Assembly: GCA_947594845.1 (NCBI GenBank)
Contig: CANQEI010000014.1
Span: 1 to 35,089, forward strand
Reading direction: 5' to 3'
From: an uncultured Clostridia bacterium
GTDB taxonomy: Bacteria > Bacillota > Clostridia > TANB77 > CAG-508
Length of the DNA: 35,089 nt
In this document: positions 7,904-15,734 of the stretch, piece by piece
How positions within the stretch are numbered: the first letter of the stretch is position 1
Layout: the number at the start of each line of letters is the position of its first letter
Position numbers and translations under genes: made by a program
The notes under the pieces: generated by a model
What the model was told of the DNA's origin: nothing
The model's database searches: none
The model's input: the letters and a program-made list of their open reading frames with translations, nothing else

Positions 7904-9224
7904 GGCAGCAACAGAAAATTTGGCTCAAAAAATTGAAAAACCTAGTAGCATAGGTTACCTATATTTTAGTAGTGGTAGTAACAATAGAAAGACTGCAATT
8001 TTTAATCATAGAGGTTCATATCCTGAATGTGTTTCTTTATTAAAACAAATTGAAGTTGCTACTGGAATGTCTTCTGATAAAGATATTTTGAAAGGTACTA
8101 CAGATATACTTAAAGAGTTTTCAAAAAATTATGGAAAAGATTGCTTGAATAGTGTTATGGCTGCATCAAATTTTGCTGCTTTTGCAACTACATTATCTCT
8201 AGGTAATTCTAATTTTCTTCTTTCAAAATTCAAAAATGCACAAGATATATTATTAGAAACTGTATTTGATAAAGATTATCCTCAAGATGTCACATTAGAT
8301 AGTGCAAAAGAATATTTAGACCGAATGAAAGAAATGGAATCAGTTAGAGGAAGAATAGAAGGAGATACCTATTTTAAAGATTTTTATAATGATAAATATG
8401 AAAAATTAAAAGATACCTTATTGCAAAGAGGATATCAAGAAAGTAAAATTGATGAATCAATTTCAAAATATACACCTATTGAGTTTCATAAATCAATAGC
8501 TGTGCCATCAAATTTCTTTGTATATGGTGCAGATTTCCTTGCTAAAAAAATTGATGAGGCAGGTATAAAACAGATTAATGAATCTGATAAGTTAAGAAGA
8601 TATCATATTGAACAAAATGGAGAGATGATTGAAGTTCTTGCACTAAATGGTACAGTTATACATTATAATCATTATCCTACACCTCCTGGATTTAATTATA
8701 AAGATTCTTTATCTTTTGAACAAAATCAAGATGGAGTAATAGAAACTTCATATGAAGAAAGTTATGTTATTGGTGATGATATAGTTAAATCACCTAAAAA
8801 GTTTGAAATAACCCCAGAAGGAGTACTTAATATAAAAGATGAAAATGGTAATTCCGTTTTTGAGATTCCACCACAAGATTTAGTTTCAAGACAAGATGAA
8901 TCTGAATTAGGTACTGTAAAAAAAGTTTTATTTGAAAATGCATATGGTTGTGGGTATAGTATTCCTGAAATTAATGAAAATTTGGAATGGGCAAATCAAA
9001 GTTTATTAATGAGAACAGGAAGAAAACTTGAAGAAAGACAAAAACAAGGATTCAAAGAAAAATCTTCTAGAGAACAAGTTGCAGAAGTATCTCAATTATT
9101 AAGTTCTTCAAAAGTTAATTCAACAAGATCAAATTTAATTAATAGAATAAAAGATTGGAGACGAGCAAAATCAAATCCACAAAAGATAGATGAAGGAAAG
9201 GATAATATTCCAGATGACAGATAG
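7904..9224 (+). pseudogene. HExxH metallopeptidase, C-terminal part in the +1 frame
   Basis: This continues the gene from 7334 in the next frame; an open frame runs from about 7887 to TAG 9222-9224, and the first possible own start is TTG 7920, with no ribosome site. It opens with the putative third-ligand helix FLEAATENLAQK. A helical region follows (CLNSVMAASNFAAFATTLSLG, then EYLDRMKEMESV), then a beta-rich part (MIEVLALNGTVIHYNHYP) and a basic tail ending NIPDDR. The intact protein would be about 630 residues. No signal peptide or membrane helix is seen. The function beyond the peptidase motif is unknown. The truncated small tail-protein paralogue lies directly downstream, mirroring the pair at 2759-5108 in reverse order. 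Confidence 0.7.
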
Positions 9225-9263
9225 TAAATTCTGAATATAATACAAGATTTACCGCGTGAATTT

Positions 9264-9632
9264 ATGGAATTTATTACGGAAAACAAAAATGATGAATACC
9301 AGTTTTATTATGATGTAAGTAAAGAACTTGTAGACCAAAATATTTCTCAAGAAACAAAAGAAATTTTAGCAGTAATATATTATGATTTTTTATGTACTAA
9401 GGAAGAAAAAGAAAGATTAGATAAAATTTTAATTCAAAATGAAAAAAGAGAACAAGAGGAATTATCTAAAAAATATAGCTATGAAAATTTATTTCCTAAA
9501 ACTACTGAAAAAACTGATAATAAAGAGAAACAAACAGTTCAAGAGCAAACGCAATTAATTCAAGTAAAAGAGGAAAATGTATTTAAGAAATTTATAAGAA
9601 AAATTAAAGAATTTTTTCATATAAATAAATGA
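9264..9632 (+). CDS. Small protein with FKKFIRKIKEFFHI tail, N-terminally truncated paralogue
   Basis: 122 residues from ATG 9264, but no ribosome site precedes it. The same frame is open from 9228, and the upstream codons read ILNIIQDLPREF, which aligns with the paralogue at 2759 (VLVVIKNL...IPKDY). The first 15-20 codons of the ancestral gene therefore appear lost where it abuts the peptidase gene. The conserved parts are DEYQFYYD, the helix EEKERLDKILIQ, KKYSYENLFPK, a polar Lys/Thr/Gln linker and the terminal amphipathic helix VFKKFIRKIKEFFHINK. Function unknown. It may be expressed by coupling to the upstream gene, or it may be a decaying copy. Confidence 0.65.
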   Translation: MEFITENKNDEYQFYYDVSKELVDQNISQETKEILAVIYYDFLCTKEEKERLDKILIQNEKREQEELSKKYSYENLFPKTTEKTDNKEKQTVQEQTQLIQVKEENVFKKFIRKIKEFFHINK

Positions 9633-9697
9633 TTAGTTCTGCAAGTATATTAACTGGTGAACAAGAATCTATATCTAGATTATATATATTGAAAACC

Positions 9698-9729
9698 GAA
9701 GATATTGATATTTTTCAATATCTTCTTTA
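9698..9729 (+). terminator. Hairpin terminator after the tail-protein gene
   Basis: GAAGATATTGA (9698-9708) and TCAATATCTTC (9715-9725) form a perfect 11-bp stem with a six-base loop, followed by TTTAT. It closes the 7334-9632 gene group. Confidence 0.65.
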
Positions 9730-9754
9730 TATTTAAGAATAAATAACGTATAAT
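9726..9754 (+). promoter_or_regulatory. Promoter for the P-loop kinase gene
   Basis: TTTATA (9726-9731), a 17-base spacer and TATAAT (9749-9754). It starts where the preceding terminator ends; a start near 9761 leaves a leader of about 24 bases. Confidence 0.45.
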
Positions 9755-9784
9755 CAATGAAAGAAGTTTTGCTAGGAGAATAAT

Positions 9785-10294
9785 ATGAATAATTTATATA
9801 TAATAACTGGTCCAGCTGGAGTAGGAAAAAGTACAATTTCATATAAAATTGCTAAAAATATAACTAAATCTGCTCTTATAGAAGGAGATAATATTTATAG
9901 TCAAGTAGTTGGTGGATATGTTTCTGCTTGGAAAGAAGGAAATCATTTAAATATATTTTGGAAAATATGTTTAGATACTATTGAAACATATTTATCCGAT
10001 GGATATGATGTTATTTTTAATTATATAGTTACACCTAAGGCTTTTGAAATGATTAAAGAAAGATTTAAAGAGTATAATGTAAAATTTATTATCTTGATGT
10101 GTGATGAAGAAACTATTTTAAAAAGAGATAGTGAAAGATTAGAAGATTGCAGAATGAATGAGAGATGTATAACATTATTAAATAACTTTAAAGAGTATGA
10201 TTTTGAAGAAAAATACTATTTAGATACAACTGATATTTCAGCAGATGATGTTGTAAAAACAATTCAAGAGGATAATAGATTTTTAATAAAATAA
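9785..10294 (+). CDS. P-loop nucleoside/small-molecule kinase-like protein
   Basis: 169 residues with AGGAGA at 9774-9779. GPAGVGKST (residues 9-17) is a Walker A motif. LIEGDNIYSQ supplies the acidic substrate-side residue expected in adenylate-kinase-like and shikimate-kinase-like folds. GYDVIFNYIVTP and FIILMCDEETILKRDSER resemble the second strand and the LID/arginine region. The size suits an AAA_18/AAA_33-type small kinase that phosphorylates a nucleoside, an antibiotic or another small molecule; the substrate cannot be read from the sequence. It is the first of a row of single, independently spaced accessory genes that runs to 15246. Confidence 0.8.
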   Translation: MNNLYIITGPAGVGKSTISYKIAKNITKSALIEGDNIYSQVVGGYVSAWKEGNHLNIFWKICLDTIETYLSDGYDVIFNYIVTPKAFEMIKERFKEYNVKFIILMCDEETILKRDSERLEDCRMNERCITLLNNFKEYDFEEKYYLDTTDISADDVVKTIQEDNRFLIK

Positions 10295-10319
10295 AAGTTA
10301 AAGTGAAATTATAGAATTG

Positions 10320-10421
10320 ATGAAACAAGATAAGTTCTTTAAAAATCACTATGAAGAATTTGAAATTTTGTTAGATTGGTTAAAACATGGTAATTTGCAA
10401 AAAGAATTGGAGGAACAATAG
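10320..10421 (+). CDS. 33-residue ORF, possibly a gene remnant
   Basis: ATG 10320 to TAG 10421 reads MKQDKFFKNHYEEFEILLDW and on to LEEQ. It is acidic and helical. No ribosome site precedes it and the frame continues open a few codons upstream, so it looks like the C-terminal end of a lost gene. Function unknown. Confidence 0.25.
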   Translation: MKQDKFFKNHYEEFEILLDWLKHGNLQKELEEQ

Positions 10422-10442
10422 TAAGTTGTAGAGGAGAGAAGT

Positions 10443-11111
10443 ATGATAGAATCAAAAGGTTGGAATTGGGAAATTGTTAAGGATGAAAAAGAAAAAATTT
10501 GGAAAAATCCAAGTATAGAATCTTATTATTTATTAAATAGGTGGAAATCACAAAATAAAAGATATTTTCTTGATTTAGGATGTGGATTAGGTAGACATTC
10601 AATTTTATTTGGAAAAAATGAATTTAATGTTAGTTGTTTTGATATTAGTCAAGAAGCTATAGACAGAACTAAAGAATGGGCTGAAAAAGAAAATTTGGAG
10701 TTTGATTATAAAACTGGAGATATGCTTAAATTACCTTATAATGATGAACAATTTGATTGTATTTATTGTAGAAATGTTATTTCTCATACTGATACAGAAG
10801 GAATGAAGCAAATAATAAGGGAACTAGATAGAGTAATGAAACATAATGGCGAATGTTATTTGACATTGGGTTCAAAAGATACATGGGGATTTAAACAAGA
10901 GGATTGGCCTTTAATTGATGAAAACACAAGATTAAGAATGGAAGAAGGACCAGAATATAAAGTACCGCATTTTTATGTTGATTACAATTTAGCAAAACAG
11001 TTATTTAGTAATTTCAAAATAATTAATATACATCAAGAGATTGATTATTATGAAAAAGAAAAGGGTACAACAGAATCATATCATTATCATATTTTAATTC
11101 AAAAACATTAA
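10443..11111 (+). CDS. Class I SAM-dependent methyltransferase
   Basis: 222 residues, start ATG 10443 behind a GAGGAGA site. FLDLGCGLGRHS (about residues 42-53) is motif I, which binds S-adenosylmethionine. CFDISQEAI holds the acidic residue contacting the ribose, and YKTGDMLKLPYNDEQFDCIYC covers motifs II and III. The methyltransferase fold seems complete. The C-terminal part (SKDTWGFKQEDWPLIDENT, then HFYVDYNLAKQLF) is the variable substrate region. The nearest class is Methyltransf_11-type small-molecule enzymes, but the substrate is unknown. It is not obviously in an operon: 42 bases separate it from the TfoX-N gene, which has its own ribosome site. Confidence 0.85.
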   Translation: MIESKGWNWEIVKDEKEKIWKNPSIESYYLLNRWKSQNKRYFLDLGCGLGRHSILFGKNEFNVSCFDISQEAIDRTKEWAEKENLEFDYKTGDMLKLPYNDEQFDCIYCRNVISHTDTEGMKQIIRELDRVMKHNGECYLTLGSKDTWGFKQEDWPLIDENTRLRMEEGPEYKVPHFYVDYNLAKQLFSNFKIINIHQEIDYYEKEKGTTESYHYHILIQKH

Positions 11112-11153
11112 AGAATAGAATAACGATAAATTACAATTTAGGAGTGTGATTAT

Positions 11154-11453
11154 ATGGCTACAACAAAAGAGTATAGAGATTTTGTATTGGAACAATTAAA
11201 TTTATTAAATACTATTACTTGCAAATCAATGATGGGAGAATATTTACTTTATTATAATGGAATATTGTTTGGTGGAATATACGATAATAGGTTACTTGTG
11301 AAGATAGTAAATAGTAATAAAAAATATGATATGCAAGAACAAATACCTTATGAGAGTGCTAAACCTATGTATTTAGTTGATGATATAGATAATAAAGAAG
11401 TATTAAAAGAAATTGTTATTGAAACTTGCAAAGATTTACCAAGTAAAAAGTAA
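11154..11453 (+). CDS. TfoX N-terminal-domain protein
   Basis: 99 residues, AGGAGTG before ATG 11154. KEYRDFVLEQLNLL, then TCKSMMGEYLLYYNGILFGGI and NRLLVKIV match the TfoX/Sxy N-terminal domain, in which the M(F/M)GGYGLY-like strand is characteristic. Only this domain is present. In Firmicutes such stand-alone proteins are common, and no role in competence has been shown for them as it has for the full-length proteobacterial protein. The end (EIVIETCKDLPSKK) looks natural. It may be translated with the methyltransferase upstream. Confidence 0.8.
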   Translation: MATTKEYRDFVLEQLNLLNTITCKSMMGEYLLYYNGILFGGIYDNRLLVKIVNSNKKYDMQEQIPYESAKPMYLVDDIDNKEVLKEIVIETCKDLPSKK

Positions 11454-11583
11454 TAAAACTTATAATTTATGTTAGTAAGATAAATAGTAATTTGTAAAGC
11501 AGATGGTTAATGTTGCTTATATTATAATCTTTTCAAGGAATAGAAATGCAGTTATAATGAAAAATTACTAAGGGGGTGATAAG

Positions 11584-11760
11584 GTGAAAGATTTAGGAAA
11601 ATATATATTAAGTGCAATTATATTTTTTATAGTATTTTCAGTTTGCGAATATTTGCCAAGACCTATAAATTGGTTTACAGTAATTATTGTAACACTTATA
11701 TTTTCTATTATTAATGCAATATGTCAGATTATACTTAAGAAAATAAATAAGAAACAATAA
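11584..11760 (+). CDS. 58-residue two-helix membrane protein
   Basis: GTG 11584 follows an AGGGGGTG site at 11571-11578 with ideal spacing, which makes this a convincing gene despite its size. The protein has a short basic start (MKDLGKY), a first membrane helix (ILSAIIFFIVFSV), a polar turn with CEYLPRPINW, a second helix (FTVIIVTLIFSIINAI), then a basic tail CQIILKKINKKQ. By the positive-inside rule both ends are cytoplasmic. Function unknown; it could be a small membrane regulator or a hypothetical YvlD-like protein. Confidence 0.6.
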   Translation: MKDLGKYILSAIIFFIVFSVCEYLPRPINWFTVIIVTLIFSIINAICQIILKKINKKQ

Positions 11761-11812
11761 ATTGATAAATTAGTTACAAATTACAATTTGTGTTAGTAAT
11801 TTGCAAAGCTAA

Positions 11813-11858
11813 ACTAATCGTCGTTTTCCTCACTCAACGATTAGTGTGTTTACTTTTA
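11813..11858 (+). terminator. Hairpin downstream of the small membrane protein
   Basis: ACTAATCGT (11813-11821) pairs with ACGATTAGT (11837-11845), followed after GTG by TTTACTTTT. It lies between the small membrane gene and the glycohydrolase remnant and marks where the remnant's homology begins. Confidence 0.55.
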
Positions 11859-11862
11859 TACA

Positions 11863-12741
11863 ATGCAATTTTACAATAGGGAAATACTAATGCAAAATCC
11901 TACAACTGAAATGAAAGGATATGGTAGTCACGATGTTCCTAAAGGTAGTTGGTCAGATGATACATCAATGACTTTAGCTACAATGGATGATACTTTTTTT
12001 ACTATTTCATATATTTCTTGTTCTGAAAGTTTCTTACTATAACAATAATAAGTTATTGGTAAAATTCTCATTAAAGAACCATTACCATTATCCATCTCAG
12101 AATCTTCACCACATTCTTCTGCAATATTTTGTTTTTCTTCAAATTTTGAAATAGCTCTTAAAGATGTTCTACCTATATCAAAAACTTTATCTGTTGGAGT
12201 ATATTTAGCATTTTTTACCCATTCTAAAAAATTAGTAGCAATGGTTTCACAATTTATATTTTTATCTTTTATAATTGCATCTATTACACATAGGCATCAA
12301 ATTAGTATTATGGGTTGTTTTATATATGTTATTTTTGGAATGGAATTATTGGATGGTAATAATTTGGAACAAGCATATAAAACGATTAAAAAGATAAAAT
12401 ACAGTAAATATTTTTCTAGAGATATAATAAAAAGATATGTTAGAATTTAAAAAAATGATATAAAGAAATATTCATTGGATAAGATTAAATCTACTGGATT
12501 TGTTATAGATACTTTGGAAGCAACATTATGGGTGTTATTAAATACTGATTCTTATAATTAAGCAATAATTACTGCAATTAATTTAGGAAATGATACAGAC
12601 ACTGTTGGTGCTTGTGTTGGTGGATTAGCAGGAATATATTATGGACAAGATAGTATAAATTCAAATTGGATAAATGATTTATTAAAATTTGATTACATAA
12701 ATGATTTATGTGACAAATTTAATGATGTATTAAATAATTAA
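11863..12741 (+). pseudogene. ADP-ribosylglycohydrolase, dead: truncated, internally inverted, two stops
   Basis: From ATG 11863 the frame reads NPTTEMKGYG and SWSDDTSMTLATMD, the N-terminal metal-binding region of the ADP-ribosylglycohydrolase (DraG-like) family. The next 296 bases (11986-12281) are inverted; read on the minus strand they give TNFLEWVKNAKYTPTDKVFD and EMDNGNGSLMRILP. The forward frame then resumes with SITHRHQISIMG and, after a TAA at 12448, DTLEATLWVLLNTDSYN, another TAA, and NLGNDTDTVGACVGGLAG. The ADP-ribose-binding N-terminal 20-25 residues are missing. If the inversion were reversed, the frame would be continuous from 11863 to 12450. The intact family removes ADP-ribose from proteins or small molecules. 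It cannot be functional as it stands. Confidence 0.85.
11986..12281. other. 296-bp inverted segment within the ADP-ribosylglycohydrolase gene
   Basis: The segment encodes the middle of the enzyme on the opposite strand from its flanks. The edges share an 8-base inverted match with one difference, AATGGATG (11982-11989) and CATCTATT (12278-12285). Flipping the segment gives ATG GAT GCA ATT at the left join and GTA TCA TCT ATT ACA at the right join, restoring the frame exactly. Confidence 0.85.
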
Positions 12742-12748
12742 AAAGGAG

Positions 12749-13279
12749 GTGTTTCACATAGAAGTTTGGGATTTATATGATGAAAACAAAAATGTAACTG
12801 GAAAATATTGTGTAAGAGGAAATGAAATTCCTGACAATTATTACCATTTAGTTGTTCATGTATGGATAAAAAACAATAAAGGAGAATACTTAATTTCACA
12901 AAGATCAGAAAACAGACCGACCTTTCCTCTAATGTGGGAATGTGTCGGAGGTTCAGTATTAAAAGGTGAAAGTAGCCTACAAGGAGCAATAAGAGAAACA
13001 AAAGAAGAAGTTGGAATAGATTTTAATGAATCAGAAGGAAAATTAGTATATAGCAAAGTTAGAAAAGCAGTCAATGGAAAAAGATTTAATGATATTATGG
13101 ATGCATGGCTATTTGAATATAATGGAGATGTTGAATTAAGTAATGCCACAACTGATGAAGTGAGAGATGTTAAGTGGATGAAAAAAGAAGAAATAAAAGA
13201 ATTATTTGAAAACAAAAAGTTAGTTCAGACACTAGATTATTTTTTTAATGAGATATGTGATGGTTCAAAAATTACGTAA
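12749..13279 (+). CDS. Nudix hydrolase
   Basis: About 174-176 residues. GGSVLKGESSLQGAIRETKE followed by EVGI (about residues 67-90) is a full Nudix box (G-x5-E-x7-R-E-x-x-E-E-x-G), which binds Mg2+ for cleavage of nucleoside diphosphate-linked substrates. WDLYDENKNVTGKY at the start and the YYHLVVHVWIKN strand suit the isopentenyl-diphosphate isomerase-like or YfcD-like branch. The start is odd: an AAGGAGGTG site at 12743-12751 overlaps the GTG at 12749, while optimal spacing points to ATA 12758 (ATA GAA GTT TGG). Either ATA is used or an ATG has mutated. It begins eight bases after the dead glycohydrolase, and may once have been its operon partner. Confidence 0.85.
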   Translation: MFHIEVWDLYDENKNVTGKYCVRGNEIPDNYYHLVVHVWIKNNKGEYLISQRSENRPTFPLMWECVGGSVLKGESSLQGAIRETKEEVGIDFNESEGKLVYSKVRKAVNGKRFNDIMDAWLFEYNGDVELSNATTDEVRDVKWMKKEEIKELFENKKLVQTLDYFFNEICDGSKIT

Positions 13280-13341
13280 ATCGCTAATGTAGAAAAAATA
13301 GTTTCCAAGTTTTTAAATTATTTATTTAATTTACTTTTTTA

Positions 13342-13370
13342 TATTGACAAACTAATGTTTCTGTAGTAAT
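13342..13370 (+). promoter_or_regulatory. Promoter for the RhuM-Doc gene
   Basis: TTGACA (13342-13347), 17-base spacer and TAATAT (13365-13370). The leader to ATG 13466 is about 90 bases. It contains AGTTCT (13383-13388) and its complement AGAACT (13433-13438) far apart, which might form a long stem. Confidence 0.6.
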
Positions 13371-13465
13371 ATACAAACAATAGTTCTCATATAATAATAG
13401 TCATAATATTAAAAATAATAATAAATGTAATAAGAACTAAATTTTTACAAAAAGGATGTGTTCTT

Positions 13466-14431
13466 ATGAAAGAAAAGAAAAATGAAATTATAATTTTTGA
13501 AAATCAAGATGTTAAACTTGAAGTTAACATGAAAGATGAAACTGTGTGGCTCAATGCTGAGCAAATGGCACAATTATTTGAAAGAGATTATAAAACAATT
13601 CGAAAACATATTAATAACGCTCTTAATGAAGAATTAAAAGATGAAGTGGTTGTCGCAAAATTTGAGAATACCACTGAACATGGTGCAATTAAAGGAAAAA
13701 CTCAAACTCATATGGTAGATTTTTACAATCTTGATATGATTATTTCTGTTGGATACCGTGTAAAATCTAATAATGGTATTTTATTTAGAAAGTGGGCTAC
13801 TAAGGTTTTAAAAGATTACATGTTAAAAGGTTATGCTGTAAATCAAAAAAGATTAGAATATTTAGAAAAAACAATAAAACTTATAGATATTGCTAATAGA
13901 ATTGATGAAAGATTAGAAGGAAATGATGCAAAAGAAATTTTAAAAGTAATTGGAGATTATTCAAAAGCATTAGATTTATTAGATGACTATGATCATAGAA
14001 CTTTAAAGAAAATTGATGGAAATATAGATGAAAGAAAAATTGAATATAATGAATGTTTAAATGTTATAGATAAATTAAGATTTAATCAAGAGAGTTCTTT
14101 ATTTGCAGTAGAAAGAGATAAAGGATTAGAATCAATTATCGGTAATATTTATCAAAGTTTTGCTGGACAAGATATTTATAAAAGTATAGAAGAAAAAGGA
14201 GCTAACTTTTTATATTTAGTTGTAAAAAATCATGTATTTGCTGATGGAAATAAAAGAATAGCAGCTACTCTATTTATATATTTTTTGAACTTTTATGGTA
14301 TTCTTTATAAAAATGGAAAACAAACAATAGATAATAACACTTTAACGGCATTAACTTTGCTAATAGCAGAATCAAATCCAAAAGAAAAAGAAATTATTAT
14401 AGATTTAGTAATGAATTTTTTAAATGATTAA
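13466..14431 (+). CDS. RhuM-family N-terminus fused to a Fic/Doc domain
   Basis: 321 residues; AAGGATGTG precedes ATG 13466. Residues about 7-120 are a RhuM/virulence-protein-type region (VWLNAEQMAQLFERDYKTI, DMIISVGYRVKS, FRKWATKVL), a probable DNA-binding or Bro-N-like part. Residues about 190-321 form a Fic-fold domain with HVFADGNKR (H256-R264). Because the motif ends in NKR rather than GNGRxxR, it belongs to the Doc-like side, where known members phosphorylate EF-Tu; other Fic proteins transfer AMP. The active-site His, Asp, Asn and Arg are all present. No antitoxin gene is adjacent, so either the N-terminal part restrains it or it has no toxin role. It has its own promoter and is monocistronic. 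Confidence 0.88.
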   Translation: MKEKKNEIIIFENQDVKLEVNMKDETVWLNAEQMAQLFERDYKTIRKHINNALNEELKDEVVVAKFENTTEHGAIKGKTQTHMVDFYNLDMIISVGYRVKSNNGILFRKWATKVLKDYMLKGYAVNQKRLEYLEKTIKLIDIANRIDERLEGNDAKEILKVIGDYSKALDLLDDYDHRTLKKIDGNIDERKIEYNECLNVIDKLRFNQESSLFAVERDKGLESIIGNIYQSFAGQDIYKSIEEKGANFLYLVVKNHVFADGNKRIAATLFIYFLNFYGILYKNGKQTIDNNTLTALTLLIAESNPKEKEIIIDLVMNFLND

Positions 14432-14487
14432 GTGATTATGGTAAATCTGTAAACAAATAGAATGTTGCAAAGGAAAATTAAGATACT

Positions 14488-15246
14488 ATGAATAATGAAT
14501 TAAGATTTTATAATGAAATAAAAAATTGGGATTTTAGTGAAATAAAGTACATAGAAGAATCATTAACAAATTGGGATATCTATGATATTTTAAAGAAAAA
14601 ATCAACTAAGGATTCATACATTTTAGATTTAGGGACTGGCGGCGGAGAAAAATTATTAAAGAATTTTCCTGAAGTTAAAAAAATAGTAGGTACTGATTTA
14701 TCACCAGAAATGATAAAAACAGCCCAATTTAATTTAGAGAAGTCTAAGAGAAAAAACATTGAATTTAGAGTTATGAATAATTTTAATATGGATGTAAAAA
14801 ATGATTACTTTAACATAGTTGTTGCAAGGCATACATGTATAGATGCAAAACAAATTTATAGGTGCCTAAAAAAGGGTGGCATTCTTTTATTAAGAGGCGT
14901 AGATAAACTAGATTGCTTTGAATTAAAGAGAATGTATGGTAAAGGTCAGTCATATAATGATATTAAACCAATAAGTCAAATTGACTACGAAAATATTCTT
15001 GATGCAGGTTTTAGAAATGTTGAATTAGTACCAATACATATAAGAGAATATTATGAAACAAAAAATGATTTGATTGCTCTTTTACTTAAAACTCCTATAT
15101 TGCAAGATTTTTCTGAGATAACTGAAAATGAAAACTTAAATGAAAAATTAGATATGACAATAATAGATAATTATATAAAAAATCATAAGACTAATAAAGG
15201 GATCTTATTAATAAGAAGATATTATGGAATAATTGCTTGTAAATAA
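14488..15246 (+). CDS. Class I SAM-dependent methyltransferase (RlmA/YcgJ-like)
   Basis: 252 residues from ATG 14488; the nearest site, AAAGGA, is rather far upstream. YILDLGTGGGEKLL (about residues 44-57) is SAM motif I, VGTDLSPEM carries the acidic ribose-binding residue (D70), and FNIVVARH is the motif after strand 4. The KKGGILLLRGVD stretch is the usual strand 5 turn. The family includes small-molecule and rRNA methyltransferases; the substrate is unknown. The C-terminal half (PIHIREYYETKNDLIALLLK) is the variable cap. It is the last plus-strand gene before the long AT-rich region and is unrelated to the methyltransferase at 10443 beyond the shared fold. Confidence 0.85.
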   Translation: MNNELRFYNEIKNWDFSEIKYIEESLTNWDIYDILKKKSTKDSYILDLGTGGGEKLLKNFPEVKKIVGTDLSPEMIKTAQFNLEKSKRKNIEFRVMNNFNMDVKNDYFNIVVARHTCIDAKQIYRCLKKGGILLLRGVDKLDCFELKRMYGKGQSYNDIKPISQIDYENILDAGFRNVELVPIHIREYYETKNDLIALLLKTPILQDFSEITENENLNEKLDMTIIDNYIKNHKTNKGILLIRRYYGIIACK

Positions 15247-15590
15247 TACTATATAATAAGTATCTAATAGCAAACAAATTAGATGACTAAATTTTTAAAC
15301 TGAAAAATTGCTAGGGTAGGAGAGAGGGGCTTGTTTTCAAGATTTTGAAAATATAAATTTAAAATAATTTTTCTAAAAAATTTCATAATAGGAAATTTTG
15401 TTAAATAAAAATATAATTATAAAATTTTAAAAAATAAATTTATGAAAATCTAAAATTTCAATTTTGAATTTTTTACAAACTTTTAAACCGAACATTTGTT
15501 GTTTGCAAAAATTTTAAAAGTAATAATCTAAATTTACAAATTTTATATTTTTATTTATATATATAATCTTATAAATAATATAATTTTATA

Positions 15591-15620
15591 ACGCCTTAAA
15601 ATCGTTTTTAAGGCGTTTCT
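15591..15620 (+). terminator. Strong intrinsic terminator
   Basis: ACGCCTTAAAA (15591-15601) and TTTTAAGGCGT (15606-15616) form a perfect 11-bp stem with a four-base loop, then TTCTAT. It lies about 345 bases after the methyltransferase stop and is the best-preserved member of the hairpin series that follows. Confidence 0.7.
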
Positions 15621-15734
15621 ATATTTAATCTATAAAATTACATATATAATAAATTTACAATTAATATAGTTTTACAAGAATCATTTATTAGATATTGATA
15701 TTTCAATAGATTATCAATTTTATAAAAAATAGTC

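Noticed and set aside
12000..12240. A separate minus-strand gene in this stretch
   Set aside because: It encodes the missing middle of the flanking glycohydrolase and has no start, stop or ribosome site of its own.
12448..12561. Stop-codon recoding of TAA
   Set aside because: Intact core genes here end in TAA and carry no internal TAA; the affected genes are also truncated or inverted.
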